From Halorussus limi (lineage in GTDB: Archaea; Halobacteriota; Halobacteria; Halobacteriales; Haladaptataceae): 64,000 nucleotides of DNA. Position numbers and translations under genes: made by a program. The notes below the pieces were generated by a model, which saw only the letters and a list, made by a program, of their open reading frames with translations, did not search any database and was not told the DNA's origin. Position 1 is the first letter of the stretch; each line of letters starts with the position of its first letter. The DNA lies in contig NZ_CP096659.1 of the NCBI RefSeq assembly GCF_023238205.1, forward strand, positions 186,001 through 250,000, written 5' to 3'. Below, one piece after another: positions 52,955 to 61,308 of this stretch.

Positions 52955-54112
52955 TCATTCGCGGCCCTTCTCCGCACGGCCGCGGGCCATCAGGAAGACG
53001 GCCACGTGTTCCGGAAGCGATACGTCACCCTCCGAGAGCCTAAAGCTTTCGTCGCCGAGTTCGACCGGGCCGGGGTCGGTCACTTCGACCGCTATCTCGT
53101 TGCCGGTGAACGTCTCGGGGACCGGGTCCACGAGCGGGTCGAAGGCGGCCACCTCGTCGCGGGGGATGCGCGTCACTTCGAGACCGGTGCCGCCGTGGAG
53201 GCTCCCCGGCAGGCGGATGAGCCGCCGGAGGTCGGTGGTCACGGGTTCGTCGATGGCGGCCGACTGGTCGGCGACGACCGACTGGGTGATGACCTTCGCC
53301 AACTGCCGGATGCCCGGCCCGCCGCGCTCGATGTTCCCGCTCTCTAACTTCTCGTAGTCCTCCGAGACCGCCCCGAGGATGGTCTTCGCCCGGCCGTCGC
53401 CGATGCGGTCGAACTCCTTGAGTCGGTCGAGGGCGTCCTCCTCGTCCAGTTCGAGCAGTTCGTCCGCCAGCGCGAGCAGTTTCCGGTGGACCCGCCGCCC
53501 CCAACCGCCGTCGGCCTTGAGGACCCGCCGGGTCGCGGTGCCGCCCATCTCGGTGCGCTGGATGGCGTCGAGTTCGATGCCGTCGCCCCGGATGTAGTCG
53601 ACGATTTCGCGTCGCTCGTCCCGGTCGAGGCCCCGGATTCCCTCGTCGCGGACGTGGACGTGGTAGCCCCGGCCGCCCGAGAAGACGACGGTCAGGTCGT
53701 CGAACCCGAAGTCGGCGTCGAGGATGTCGATGAGGTTCTCGACCTCCGCCTTCCCGGCCGCGAGCATCTCGCCGTAGGAGTCTCGCTGGGGGTCCACGCC
53801 GGTCAGGTGGTCGGCGTCGATGTCGAACACCAAATCGGAGTCGCGCCAGCCCTTCTCCTCCATGTCGTCGGCGCCGGGGTCGTCGTAGCGCCCGGCCGAG
53901 AAGTAGACGTGGCGGGGGCGCTCGCGCCGGAGGAAGTCCCCGAGTTCGCCCAGTTCCAGCAGCGACTGGTGGCGGACCATCGTCGTCGGCCCGTGGGTCC
54001 ACGGGATGTAACCCCACTCGCGGAACTGCGGGTCCGGGGGCGGCGTGAGGTCCGTGCCCCGGTAGTGGTCGCGGAACCGACCACGGAGGTATCTCAGGGT
54101 GCGCTCTTCCAT
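52955..54112 (-). CDS. priS: DNA primase small (catalytic) subunit
   Basis: A 385-residue protein from ATG 54112. The metal-binding triad is in VFDIDADHL (D97, D99, D101), and the nucleotide-binding SGGRGYHVHV follows. Other landmarks are REWGYIPW, the HxSLLELGEL segment and ADQSAAIDEPVTTDLRRLIRLPGSLHGGTGL near the C-terminus. It makes RNA primers with PriL, whose gene is elsewhere. It sits between the GNAT gene (40-nt gap) and the GINS gene on the minus strand, likely one operon. Confidence 0.96.
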   Translation of the reverse strand: MEERTLRYLRGRFRDHYRGTDLTPPPDPQFREWGYIPWTHGPTTMVRHQSLLELGELGDFLRRERPRHVYFSAGRYDDPGADDMEEKGWRDSDLVFDIDADHLTGVDPQRDSYGEMLAAGKAEVENLIDILDADFGFDDLTVVFSGGRGYHVHVRDEGIRGLDRDERREIVDYIRGDGIELDAIQRTEMGGTATRRVLKADGGWGRRVHRKLLALADELLELDEEDALDRLKEFDRIGDGRAKTILGAVSEDYEKLESGNIERGGPGIRQLAKVITQSVVADQSAAIDEPVTTDLRRLIRLPGSLHGGTGLEVTRIPRDEVAAFDPLVDPVPETFTGNEIAVEVTDPGPVELGDESFRLSEGDVSLPEHVAVFLMARGRAEKGRE

Positions 54113-54151
54113 GCTGTCTCGTCCATGCTCGGGCCGCGTCTTTAAGATTAC

Positions 54152-54640
54152 CTATCCGCGCATGAACTCCGAGAGCTTCTCGGTGAGACCGCCGCCGCCC
54201 CCGAGTTTCAGGTAGTAGGCGTCGCCGCCGTCCTCGTAGTAGTTCTCGATGTGGCGGTCCACCTCGAAGCCCAGATGCTCGTAGAAGCCGAGCGCGTTCC
54301 GATTGCTCGCTCGCGCGTGGCAGGTGACGCTGTCGTGGTTCTCCGCTACCTGTCCCACGAGTCGCTTGCCGACTCCTTCGCCGCGGAACTCGGGCGAGAC
54401 CGCCAGAAAGAGGATGTAGCCGTCGCGCCGGACCGCCGCGAACCCCATCAGTCGCTCGTCGCCGCCCTCCTTGCTGACCAGGAGGTAGACCGTCGAGCGT
54501 CGGTAGGCGTCGGTGAAAAAGCCCTTGCGCTGCTTGAGCACGTCTTCCTCGTGGCGGATGCGCTCTTTGAGCTTCCACGCCGCCTCGACGTAGCTGTCGT
54601 CGCCGGGGCGAGCGATTTCGGTATCGACGTTGACGCTCAC
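54152..54640 (-). CDS. GNAT-family N-acetyltransferase
   Basis: A 162-residue protein from GTG 54640; a TATA box at 54664-54672 puts transcription start at the codon, so it is leaderless. The acetyl-CoA motif is FLAVSPEFRGEGVGKRLVGQ, with ASNRNALGFYEHLGFEVDRHI at the end of the fold. The C-terminal Gly-rich stretch (YYLKLGGGGGLTEKL) is uncommon. Substrate unknown; it heads the priS-GINS operon, but no replication role follows from that alone. Confidence 0.9.
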   Translation of the reverse strand: MSVNVDTEIARPGDDSYVEAAWKLKERIRHEEDVLKQRKGFFTDAYRRSTVYLLVSKEGGDERLMGFAAVRRDGYILFLAVSPEFRGEGVGKRLVGQVAENHDSVTCHARASNRNALGFYEHLGFEVDRHIENYYEDGGDAYYLKLGGGGGLTEKLSEFMRG

Positions 54641-54663
54641 TAGATTGGGGTAAGCCCGTGGGC

Positions 54664-54672
54664 AATATAATT
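54664..54672 (-). promoter_or_regulatory. TATA box of the GNAT-priS-GINS operon
   Basis: AATTATATT on the minus strand, centred 28 nt before GTG 54640. This supports the chosen start and a leaderless transcript. Confidence 0.55.
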
Positions 54673-54805
54673 CCACCGCCCCCGGGTCGCGGTGGCGACC
54701 GGCGCGCGCCGGGGAGGGGTTCGCGACCCGAGTGAACGGGCACCGCGAACGAGTGCGCGCCGCGGAAGGGCGAGACATTTCCCGCGCGACCTCCGAGAGC
54801 GAGAC

Positions 54806-55219
54806 ATGAGCTACGAACTCCGCGACCACACCGCGGACGTCGCTGTGGCGGCGACCGGGCCGACTCTCGACGCCGTCGTCGCCGCCGCGGGCGACGGAAT
54901 GGCCGCCGCGATGTGCGACGAGATTCCCGAGACGGGCGGCGAGCGATTCGACGTCTCGGTCGAAGCCGAGAACCGCGAGGCGCTCCTGTTCGACTACCTC
55001 GACCGACTCATCTACGAGCGCGACGTGCGGGCGGTCCTGCCCGTGGACAACGAGGCCGAGATTCGAGCGAGAGACGAGGGGTTCGTCTTGACCGGGAGCG
55101 CCCGCGGCGTCCCGCTCGGCGACGTGGAGGCCCGCGAAATCAAGGCCGTTACCTACTCCGACATGGAACTGGTCGAGACCGACGACGGGTGGCGGGCCTA
55201 CGTCGTCCTCGACGTATGA
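54806..55219 (+). CDS. Archease family protein
   Basis: A 137-residue protein from ATG 54806. MSYELRDHTADVAVAATGPTL carries the conserved D-H-T-A-D metal-binding motif; the VLPVDNEAEIRARDEGFVLT and the closing REIKAVTYSDMELVETDDGW segment complete the family. Archease activates RtcB and widens its nucleotide use. RtcB follows two genes later (56359-57837), consistent with a functional operon. Confidence 0.93.
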   Translation: MSYELRDHTADVAVAATGPTLDAVVAAAGDGMAAAMCDEIPETGGERFDVSVEAENREALLFDYLDRLIYERDVRAVLPVDNEAEIRARDEGFVLTGSARGVPLGDVEAREIKAVTYSDMELVETDDGWRAYVVLDV

Positions 55220-55252
55220 ACACTTACGGCGCGACGTGACGTTGGTGGACGC

Positions 55253-56362
55253 ATGAACTGGCGACGAGTGACGCCGCTGGTCGTGCTGGCGACGCTCCTC
55301 TCGGTTTCCGGGACCGCGAGCGCTCACGTCCGCTACGTCGTGGACAGCGCCGAAGACGTGGCGAACGCGCTCCGGTTCCTCCTCGACGTTCTCTCGGACC
55401 CGTTCAACGCCGCGCTGGTCGGCGGCGGCGCACTCGCTGTCGCCGTCGCCGCGCTCGCGTACCTCCGGTTCCGGCCCGCGGCCCGGGACCTCGCGGTCCT
55501 GCGCCGGACGCTGTCGGGCTACGACGACCTCGTGCCGTGGATGCTCAGGCTCTCGGTGGGCCTTCCGCTGGTCGGCGCCGGCTTCGCGGGCTACTTCTTC
55601 ACGCCGCTCGTGACCGCCGACCTGCGGGTGTTACAGGTCGCGGTCGGCTTCCTCCTGCTGTTCGGACTGGCCACGCGGGTCGTGGCGCTGGTCGGCCTGC
55701 TGGCGTATCTGGCGGGGCTGGTCGCCGAACCGGCGCTGGTGTTGTCCAGCGAGTACGTCGGCGGCTTTCTGGCCATCGCGCTGCTGGGCGGCGGCCGACC
55801 GAGCGCCGACCACATGCTCCAGCGGGTCGCCGAGGACGAGCGGACGCTGTACGGTCGGTTCGACCCGGTTCACCGCGTGGCGTCGTGGCTACACGCCCGG
55901 ACCGACCCCTACCGGGAGTACGCGCCGACGCTGGTTCGACTGGCGCTCGGGTTCAACTTCTTCTATCTGGGGTTCACCCAGAAGCTGTTCGCGCCCGGCC
56001 CGGCGCTCGCAGTGGTCGAGAAGTACGACCTCACGGCCGTCGTTCCGGTGGACCCGGGACTGTGGGTCGTCGGAGCGGGACTCACCGAGATGGCGGTCGG
56101 GGTCGCGCTGTTCGTCGGCCTCTTCACCCGCGCGACGGCGGCGACGGCGTTCACCATGCTGACGCTCACGCTGTTCGGACTGCCCGACGACCCGGTGCTG
56201 GCTCACGTGACCCTCTTCGGGATGGTGTCGATGCTGTTCATCACGGGGTCGGGTCCGCTCGCGGCCGACGAGCGGCTTCGGGCGGCCGCGTTTGGTGAGA
56301 GGTCACGCACGGGGGCGGATGGCGAAACGTCTTCGGCGTCCGAGCCGAACCAACGAGTATGA
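55253..56362 (+). CDS. DoxX-like membrane protein
   Basis: A 369-residue protein with a probable N-terminal signal/anchor (VTPLVVLATLLSVSGTASAH) and about eight further hydrophobic helices. The C-terminal half has DoxX features: LVRLALGFNFFYLGFTQKLFAPGPALAVVE, GAGLTEMAVGVALFVGLFTRATA and a final helix pair. The N-terminal half seems to be a second, diverged unit, so the protein may be a fused double DoxX. It lies between archease and rtcB and its stop overlaps the rtcB start as ATGA. Why a membrane protein is coupled to an RNA ligase is unknown. Confidence 0.82.
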   Translation: MNWRRVTPLVVLATLLSVSGTASAHVRYVVDSAEDVANALRFLLDVLSDPFNAALVGGGALAVAVAALAYLRFRPAARDLAVLRRTLSGYDDLVPWMLRLSVGLPLVGAGFAGYFFTPLVTADLRVLQVAVGFLLLFGLATRVVALVGLLAYLAGLVAEPALVLSSEYVGGFLAIALLGGGRPSADHMLQRVAEDERTLYGRFDPVHRVASWLHARTDPYREYAPTLVRLALGFNFFYLGFTQKLFAPGPALAVVEKYDLTAVVPVDPGLWVVGAGLTEMAVGVALFVGLFTRATAATAFTMLTLTLFGLPDDPVLAHVTLFGMVSMLFITGSGPLAADERLRAAAFGERSRTGADGETSSASEPNQRV

Positions 56363-57837
56363 CAACCGACGACGCGAGCGACACCTACGACGCGGGCGAC
56401 GTCACGCTCCACAAGGTCCGTGACTACGTCTGGGAGATTCCCCGAGATGGCGAGATGCGCGTCCCGGCGCGGGTGCTGGCCAGCGAGAGCCTGCTCGACC
56501 AGATAGCCGACGACAAGACGCTCGAACAGCTCAAAAACTCGACGCACCTGCCGGGCGTCCGGAAGTACAACGTCTGCATGCCCGACGGCCATCAGGGCTA
56601 CGGCTTCCCGGTCGGCGGCGTGGCCGGAATCGACGCCGAGGAGGGCTGTATCTCGCCGGGGGCGGTCGGCTACGACATCAACTGCGGCGTCCGGATGATG
56701 AAGACGAACCTCTCCTACGAGGACGTGCAGGGCCGCGAGGAGGAGCTTTTGGACGCCCTGTTCGCGAACGTTCCGTCGGGCCTCGGCGGCGGCGGCATCG
56801 TCGAGGGCGACATGGACGCCGTGGAGGCCATCCTCGACCGCGGGATGGAGTGGGCGCTCGAAGAGGGATGGGCAGTCGAGGAAGACTTGGCTCACTGCGA
56901 GGACGAGGGCGTGCGCCACGACAGCGACCCCGCGAAAGTGTCTCAGAAGGCGAAAGACAGGGGGAAGAACCAAATCGGGAGCCTCGGGTCGGGCAACCAC
57001 TTCCTCGAAGTCCAGCGCGTGACCGACACGTATCTCGACGACGTGGCCGACGCCTACGGACTGGAGGAGGGTCAAATCGTCGTCCTCATCCACTGCGGGA
57101 GCCGCGGACTCGGCCATCAGGTCTGTAGCGACTACCTCCGGGACATCGAGAAGGCCCACGCCGGGATGCTCTCGCAACTCCCGGACAAGGAACTCGCGGC
57201 CGCGCCCGCCGGGAGCCAACTCGCCGAGGACTACTACGACGCGATGTGCGCGTGCATCAACTTCGCGTGGGTGAACCGACAACTCATCATGCACCGCACG
57301 CGGCAGGTGTTCGAGAAGGTGTTCGACTCGGACTGGGAGTCGCTGGGCATGGACCTGCTCTACGACGTGTCCCACAACATCGCCAAGAAGGAGACCCACA
57401 CGGTGGAGGACGGAGAGGAGCGCGAACTCTACGTCCACCGGAAGGGCGCGACCAGAGCCTTCCCCGCGGGCCACGAGGAGGTCCCCGGCGCGTACCTCGA
57501 CGTGGGCCAGCCGATCATCATCCCCGGGAGCATGGGCGCGGGGAGCTACGTCCTCCGGGGCGGCGAGGACTCGATGGACCTGACCTTCGGGTCGACGGCC
57601 CACGGCGCGGGCCGGACGATGAGTCGGACGCAGGCCAAGCAGGACTACTGGGGCGGCGACGTGCAGGACGAACTGGAGCAGGAACATATCTACGTCAAGG
57701 CTCAGAGCGGTGCCACGGTGGCCGAGGAAGCGCCGGGCGTCTACAAGGACGTGGACGAAGTCGTCCGGGTCTCGGACGCGCTGGGCATCGGCGACAAGGT
57801 TGCCCGGACGTTCCCCGTCTGTAACATCAAGGGGTAG
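56359..57837 (+). CDS. rtcB: tRNA-splicing ligase RtcB (3'-phosphate / 5'-OH RNA ligase)
   Basis: A 492-residue protein of normal length. It joins tRNA exon halves after intron cleavage and can repair RNA. Mn-binding residues are in NVCMPDGHQG (D76, H78) and INCGVR (C109); GSGNHFLEVQ, IHCGSRGLGHQ and GSMGAGSYVLRG follow. The histidine that becomes guanylylated is in STAHGAGRTMSR (about H415). It is the last gene of the archease-DoxX-rtcB unit. Confidence 0.97.
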   Translation: MTTDDASDTYDAGDVTLHKVRDYVWEIPRDGEMRVPARVLASESLLDQIADDKTLEQLKNSTHLPGVRKYNVCMPDGHQGYGFPVGGVAGIDAEEGCISPGAVGYDINCGVRMMKTNLSYEDVQGREEELLDALFANVPSGLGGGGIVEGDMDAVEAILDRGMEWALEEGWAVEEDLAHCEDEGVRHDSDPAKVSQKAKDRGKNQIGSLGSGNHFLEVQRVTDTYLDDVADAYGLEEGQIVVLIHCGSRGLGHQVCSDYLRDIEKAHAGMLSQLPDKELAAAPAGSQLAEDYYDAMCACINFAWVNRQLIMHRTRQVFEKVFDSDWESLGMDLLYDVSHNIAKKETHTVEDGEERELYVHRKGATRAFPAGHEEVPGAYLDVGQPIIIPGSMGAGSYVLRGGEDSMDLTFGSTAHGAGRTMSRTQAKQDYWGGDVQDELEQEHIYVKAQSGATVAEEAPGVYKDVDEVVRVSDALGIGDKVARTFPVCNIKG

Positions 57838-57908
57838 CTCGGACGCCGGTTCTCGTCGGTATCGGAGTCGCGGACAGCGTCTGGGTTTCGAGCGGCTATC
57901 AGCGTGAC

Positions 57909-57995
57909 ATGGGAGTGGCGCAATTCGGGGCGCTCGTCTGTCTCCTCGGCATCTGCCTCGACCTGTTCGCCGTGTTGGAAGTCGCCGAGAGCTGA
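57909..57995 (+). CDS. Possible 28-residue hydrophobic micropeptide
   Basis: ATG 57909 to TGA 57995 encodes MGVAQFGALVCLLGICLDLF plus eight more residues: one potential membrane helix with two cysteines. No clear promoter is seen. It could be chance in GC-rich DNA. Confidence 0.25.
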   Translation: MGVAQFGALVCLLGICLDLFAVLEVAES

Positions 57996-58046
57996 GACGT
58001 TCGGCCCGCGATAGTTTGAAGCCCGAATCGAACGTCCCTTCGAGGG

Positions 58047-58301
58047 ATGAGTCTCGTCAGCGCCGTCCTCGTTTTCGTCGTCGGGTTCGTCTCGGGCACC
58101 GTGGTCCGATGGGTCGCGGGCCTCGCGGCAGTCGTCGCGCTCGCGTTAGTCGTCCTCGGGCTTGCCACGCCCGAAATCGGTCTCGTGAACGAAGTCGTCG
58201 ACCGGTACTACCTCGGCAACGAACTGCTGTTCATCTCCGGGTTCCTGTTCGGCATCGACGCCGAGAGGACGAGGGAGGTGGTAGTCGAGCGCCGGGAGTG
58301 A
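58047..58301 (+). CDS. Small membrane protein (84 aa)
   Basis: Starts at ATG 58047 (MSLVSAVLVFVVGFVSGTVV). There are two long helices (residues 3-40, almost continuous) and a soluble C-terminal segment (NEVVDRYYLGNELLFISGFLFGIDAERTREVV). The function is unknown. A GATAGTTTGAAG element 30-40 nt upstream may be its promoter. Confidence 0.68.
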   Translation: MSLVSAVLVFVVGFVSGTVVRWVAGLAAVVALALVVLGLATPEIGLVNEVVDRYYLGNELLFISGFLFGIDAERTREVVVERRE

Positions 58302-58369
58302 GTCGCGGTCGGGAGTCCGCGAACCGGACAACGACAAGACATTTACCCGCCGTCCGCACACTCCGGGAC

Positions 58370-59013
58370 ATGGACTCCCCGCGACGGCGTGCCCTCCTCG
58401 GAGCCGTCGGACTGGCCGCGGTCGGGACAGGTGCGGGATGCCTCCGGACCGACACTCGGGAGTCGGAGACTACCACCCGACCCACCGCTGGCAGGACGAC
58501 ATCCGCCACGACCGACGAGACCGAAGCCAGACCCGCGGTAACCGACGAGACCGACCGGACCACCGGGAAGCGAAAGCGCACGGACGACCTCTTTCTGACG
58601 AACCGGCTGTCGGACGACCGACTCCTCGACCTGCGCGTGACGCGTCGAACGAACGGTTCCGACGAGCGCCTGCTTTCTCGGCGGTACGAGGTCCCGGCCG
58701 GTTCGGCGCTCGAACTCTCGAACCTCGTCGTGGCCGGGAACACCTACGACGTCGAAACGCGACTGCCCGGCGGCGAATGGCGGGCGTTCGCGTGGGCCGT
58801 GACGGACTGCTCGGAGTACGGCACGCCCACGCAGGAACCGCGAACGCCCGAGGACGACCCGACCCTCAACACTGACGCGATGGCCGGATGCGCGACGCTG
58901 GCATCGAGTTTCTCCGCAACGAGTGCGACGGCATCGCGTTCTCGCGGGACGCCGCCGCTCCAGCCAGCGAGTACGTCGTGCGGGACCACCTCACCACGAC
59001 GAAGTCCGGTTGA
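58370..59013 (+). pseudogene. Tat lipoprotein gene with a -1 frameshift near 58879
   Basis: MDSPRRRALLGAVGLAAVGTG leads to a lipobox GAGC, then a Thr/Glu-rich linker and a folded part (LTNRLSDDRLLDLRVTRRTN, LELSNLVVAGNTYDVETRLP). After about residue 170 the frame loses its character (Ser/Thr/Pro-rich, unlike neighbours). The adjacent frame supplies RDAGIEFLRNECDGIAFSRD and a stop at 59013, which matches the usual end of this lipoprotein type. The shift point is near GACGCG at 58874-58879. One missing base would restore a protein of about 213 residues. Confidence 0.65.
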
Positions 59014-59223
59014 GGTTCAGTAGAGGCAGTGACCGGCGGCCGAGAGTGAGGCGAGCAGGTCGCGTCTGGAGGGCACGCTCGGAGCGAGACGGTGCCGCAA
59101 GAAGAAAATCTCGATTCGTTTTCAATTCCCAGCGAGTCCATAAGTTATAGATATTATTTTCTAATCCATCGTGTTTCTAACCCTATGGATTTATGTACCC
59201 ATAGCACGTAGTGCGAAGTACGC

Positions 59224-59433
59224 ATGAACTACTACGACCTCATCCTCGGCCTGATTCCGCTCGCTCTCCTCGGTCTCACCGCCCTCCTCACGACCGTCGG
59301 CGTGGGCCTCACGGCCGCCGTCCCGGTCGCTGGCGCGGTCTCGGTCGGGATGATCGGTCACGCGATGTTCGTCCGGACCCCGACCGACGCTCTCGGGACC
59401 GACGCCTCCGCGACTTCGGCCGTCCGCCAGTAA
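59224..59433 (+). CDS. Small membrane protein (69 aa)
   Basis: MNYYDLILGLIPLALLGLTA is followed by a second hydrophobic segment (VGLTAAVPVAGAVSVGMIGHAMF) and a short soluble tail (VRTPTDALGTDA). Two-helix proteins with this start are common in haloarchaea. The function is unknown. An AT-rich promoter-like region (59150-59175) lies upstream. Confidence 0.72.
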   Translation: MNYYDLILGLIPLALLGLTALLTTVGVGLTAAVPVAGAVSVGMIGHAMFVRTPTDALGTDASATSAVRQ

Positions 59434-59584
59434 ACCGGCCGTCCGCTCTCTCGCTTTTCCTTTCCGCTCTTTTCGGCGCCCTCTCTCGTCGCTCTCGTTT
59501 CTTCAAACAGTCCGACCACTTCGACGTGCGTCGGCCGCCCGTCTGACGAATTTATTTGTGTACGTGCTTCGGTGGATTCTCAAT

Positions 59585-59764
59585 ATGCATCAGGACCACC
59601 TCGACATGGAGTCGGTCACGCTCGAACTCGACGAGGAGGAACTCGACCGCATCGACGACATCGCGTTCGCCGACCACCGGGACAACCGCGAGGCCGCGAT
59701 ACGCGAACTCCTCGACGAGTGGCTGAAAGCGCAAAAGTCGGAGGATTCGGGCGGGGAATCGTGA
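59585..59764 (+). CDS. Ribbon-helix-helix (CopG-like) protein
   Basis: A 59-residue protein from ATG 59585, about 30 nt after TATA-like ATTTATTT (59548-59555). The single RHH module is MESVTLELDEEELDRIDDIA (strand and first helix) plus NREAAIRELLDEWLKAQ. It should bind DNA as a dimer. No toxin partner is adjacent, so it is more likely a lone regulator than an antitoxin. It abuts the convergent zinc-protein stop (1-bp gap). Confidence 0.82.
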   Translation: MHQDHLDMESVTLELDEEELDRIDDIAFADHRDNREAAIRELLDEWLKAQKSEDSGGES

Positions 59765-59765
59765 G

Positions 59766-60212
59766 CTACGGTTTGAAGTCGAATCGCGGGCCGTCGTCTT
59801 CGTCCTCCGACTCGGCTATCGCGGGACCGTCCACCGTCGGCGGCACGAACGACCGGTCCTTCGGATCCACCTCCTCGCCGTCCTCGTACTTCACGAAACT
59901 CAGGTAGTAGAGTTCGCCACAGCCCTCGCCTTCGGTCTCGTCGGCCCCGCAGACGATTTCCACGCCGTCGGCGTCTTCTCGCGGGTTGCGAGACGGCCCT
60001 GCCGTCTCGTTCGAGGCGGTTTCACCGCCTCGCCGCCCGCTCGAATGGTCCGCGGAACTTCGTTCCGCGCTATCTTCGAAGCCGTCGTACGCGTCGGCGT
60101 ACTCCCATCCGTCGAGCGGGTAGGGCGTCACGCACTTGTCGGCGAGGTAGCCCTCGCGTTCGAGCGCGGCGATGGCTCCGCACCGCGGGCAGTAGTACCG
60201 AACCTCGGTCAT
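59766..60212 (-). CDS. Zinc-binding haloarchaeal protein with a hairpin-repeat insertion in its linker
   Basis: A 148-residue protein. YYCPRCGAIAALEREGYLAD carries CPRC at residues 8-11 and a Cys at about 27, and CGADETEGEGCGELYYLSFV carries another pair near residue 89. The flanks look like one conserved fold, but residues ~49-75 (SAERSSADHSSGRRGGETAS onward) are low-complexity and exactly match three tandem DNA hairpins (59990-60069). The coding frame is kept through them, suggesting a repeat inserted into a permissive loop. Confidence 0.78.
   Translation of the reverse strand: MTEVRYYCPRCGAIAALEREGYLADKCVTPYPLDGWEYADAYDGFEDSAERSSADHSSGRRGGETASNETAGPSRNPREDADGVEIVCGADETEGEGCGELYYLSFVKYEDGEEVDPKDRSFVPPTVDGPAIAESEDEDDGPRFDFKP
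59990..60069. repeat. Cluster of three 19-nt triloop hairpins inside a coding sequence
   Basis: GAGACGGC/GCCGTCTC (59990-60008, loop CCT), GAGGCGGT/ACCGCCTC (60013-60031, loop TTC) and CGCGGAAC/GTTCCGCG (60051-60069, loop TTC) each have an 8-bp stem and a 3-nt loop. The sequences differ but the geometry is the same, as in a family of small palindromic elements. Confidence 0.7.
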
Positions 60213-60396
60213 GGGTGGTCGTTCGGGCGGCGTCTACTTTCGACTGTCGCCGAGGTGCGTTCGACGTTCGGTTCTCGCTCGCGGGACTCCGGTGGCCGGT
60301 CTTAGAAGCGAGCGACCGCCGACTCCGAATCCCCTGACTCACCGTCTCGCGGCCCGAGAAGCAAGACCTTTGGCCCGCGGCGGAGACGGTTCGGGT

Positions 60397-61248
60397 ATGA
60401 TAGACGAGACGGTCGAGGAGATTCGGGAGATGCAGACCCATAGCTCCTCCGTCGTCGCCGTGAAGGCCGCCCGGGCGCTGGAGGACCTGCGCGACCGCGA
60501 GTTCGCCTCGGTCGAGGACTTCGAGCGCGACCTCGAACGCAACTCGTCGGCGCTCCGGCGGGCGAACCCCTCCCACGCCTCGCTGGTGACGACCCAGCGC
60601 GCCATCGTCTCGATGGTCGAGGACGCCGACGCGGGGACGGTCGAGGAGGCGACGGCCGCGCTCGACGCCGCGGTCGAACAGGTTGTCGAGCAGGTCGAGA
60701 CCGCCAAGCGCCGGGCCGCCGAGAACGCGATGGACTTCGTGGAGGACGGCGCGACCATCCTGACACACGACTACTCCTCGACGGTGCTGGAGGCCATCGA
60801 ACGGGCGGTCTCGGACGGTCGGTACGTCACGGTGTACGTCACGGAGGCCCGGCCGCGCTACCTCGGGCGCAAGACCGCTCGCGCCCTCGCGGAGATGGAC
60901 CGCGTGGACGCCCACCTCCTCGTGGACGGAGCCTCCGGCCACTACCTCCCCGAGTGCGACCGCGTGCTGCTGGGGATGGACTGCATCGTCGACGACACCC
61001 TCTACAACCGCATCGGAACCTTCCCGCTGGCCGCGACCGCGGACAACCTCGACGTTCCGGTCACGGTCGTCGGGTCCTCCGCGAAGTTGGTCGGCGAGGG
61101 CTTCCGGTTCGAGAACGACTTCCGGTCGCCCAGCGAGGTCCTGCTCGAACCCGCCGAGGGCTTCTCGGTGGAGAACCCCGCCTACGACGCGACCCCGACC
61201 GACCTGCTCGACGCCGTGGTCACCGACGAGGGCATCCGGGAGTTCTGA
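60397..61248 (+). CDS. Ribose-1,5-bisphosphate isomerase / eIF-2B-like protein
   Basis: A 283-residue protein from ATG 60397. HSSSVVAVKAARALEDLRDR opens the helical domain; TILTHDYSSTVLEAIERAV, EARPRYLGRKTARALAEM, LLGMDCIVDDTLYNRIGTFP and the DLLDAVVTDEGIREF end match archaeal R15P isomerases in the IF-2B superfamily. The Cys in GMDC and the Asp in DCIVDD fit the R15Pi active site. It turns ribose-1,5-bisphosphate into ribulose-1,5-bisphosphate in nucleoside breakdown; Rubisco is not in the window. A regulatory IF-2B role is less likely. Confidence 0.85.
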   Translation: MIDETVEEIREMQTHSSSVVAVKAARALEDLRDREFASVEDFERDLERNSSALRRANPSHASLVTTQRAIVSMVEDADAGTVEEATAALDAAVEQVVEQVETAKRRAAENAMDFVEDGATILTHDYSSTVLEAIERAVSDGRYVTVYVTEARPRYLGRKTARALAEMDRVDAHLLVDGASGHYLPECDRVLLGMDCIVDDTLYNRIGTFPLAATADNLDVPVTVVGSSAKLVGEGFRFENDFRSPSEVLLEPAEGFSVENPAYDATPTDLLDAVVTDEGIREF

Positions 61249-61308
61249 AGCGAACTCGCGGGGCGCGGGCCAGTAGGCCGAAGGACCGCCCCGTCGTCGG
61301 TCGTGTCC

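Noticed and set aside
51961..54112. Replication origin near priS and GINS
   Set aside because: No Orc1/Cdc6 gene, ORB-type repeats or AT-rich unwinding element is visible nearby. Primase and GINS genes alone do not mark an origin.
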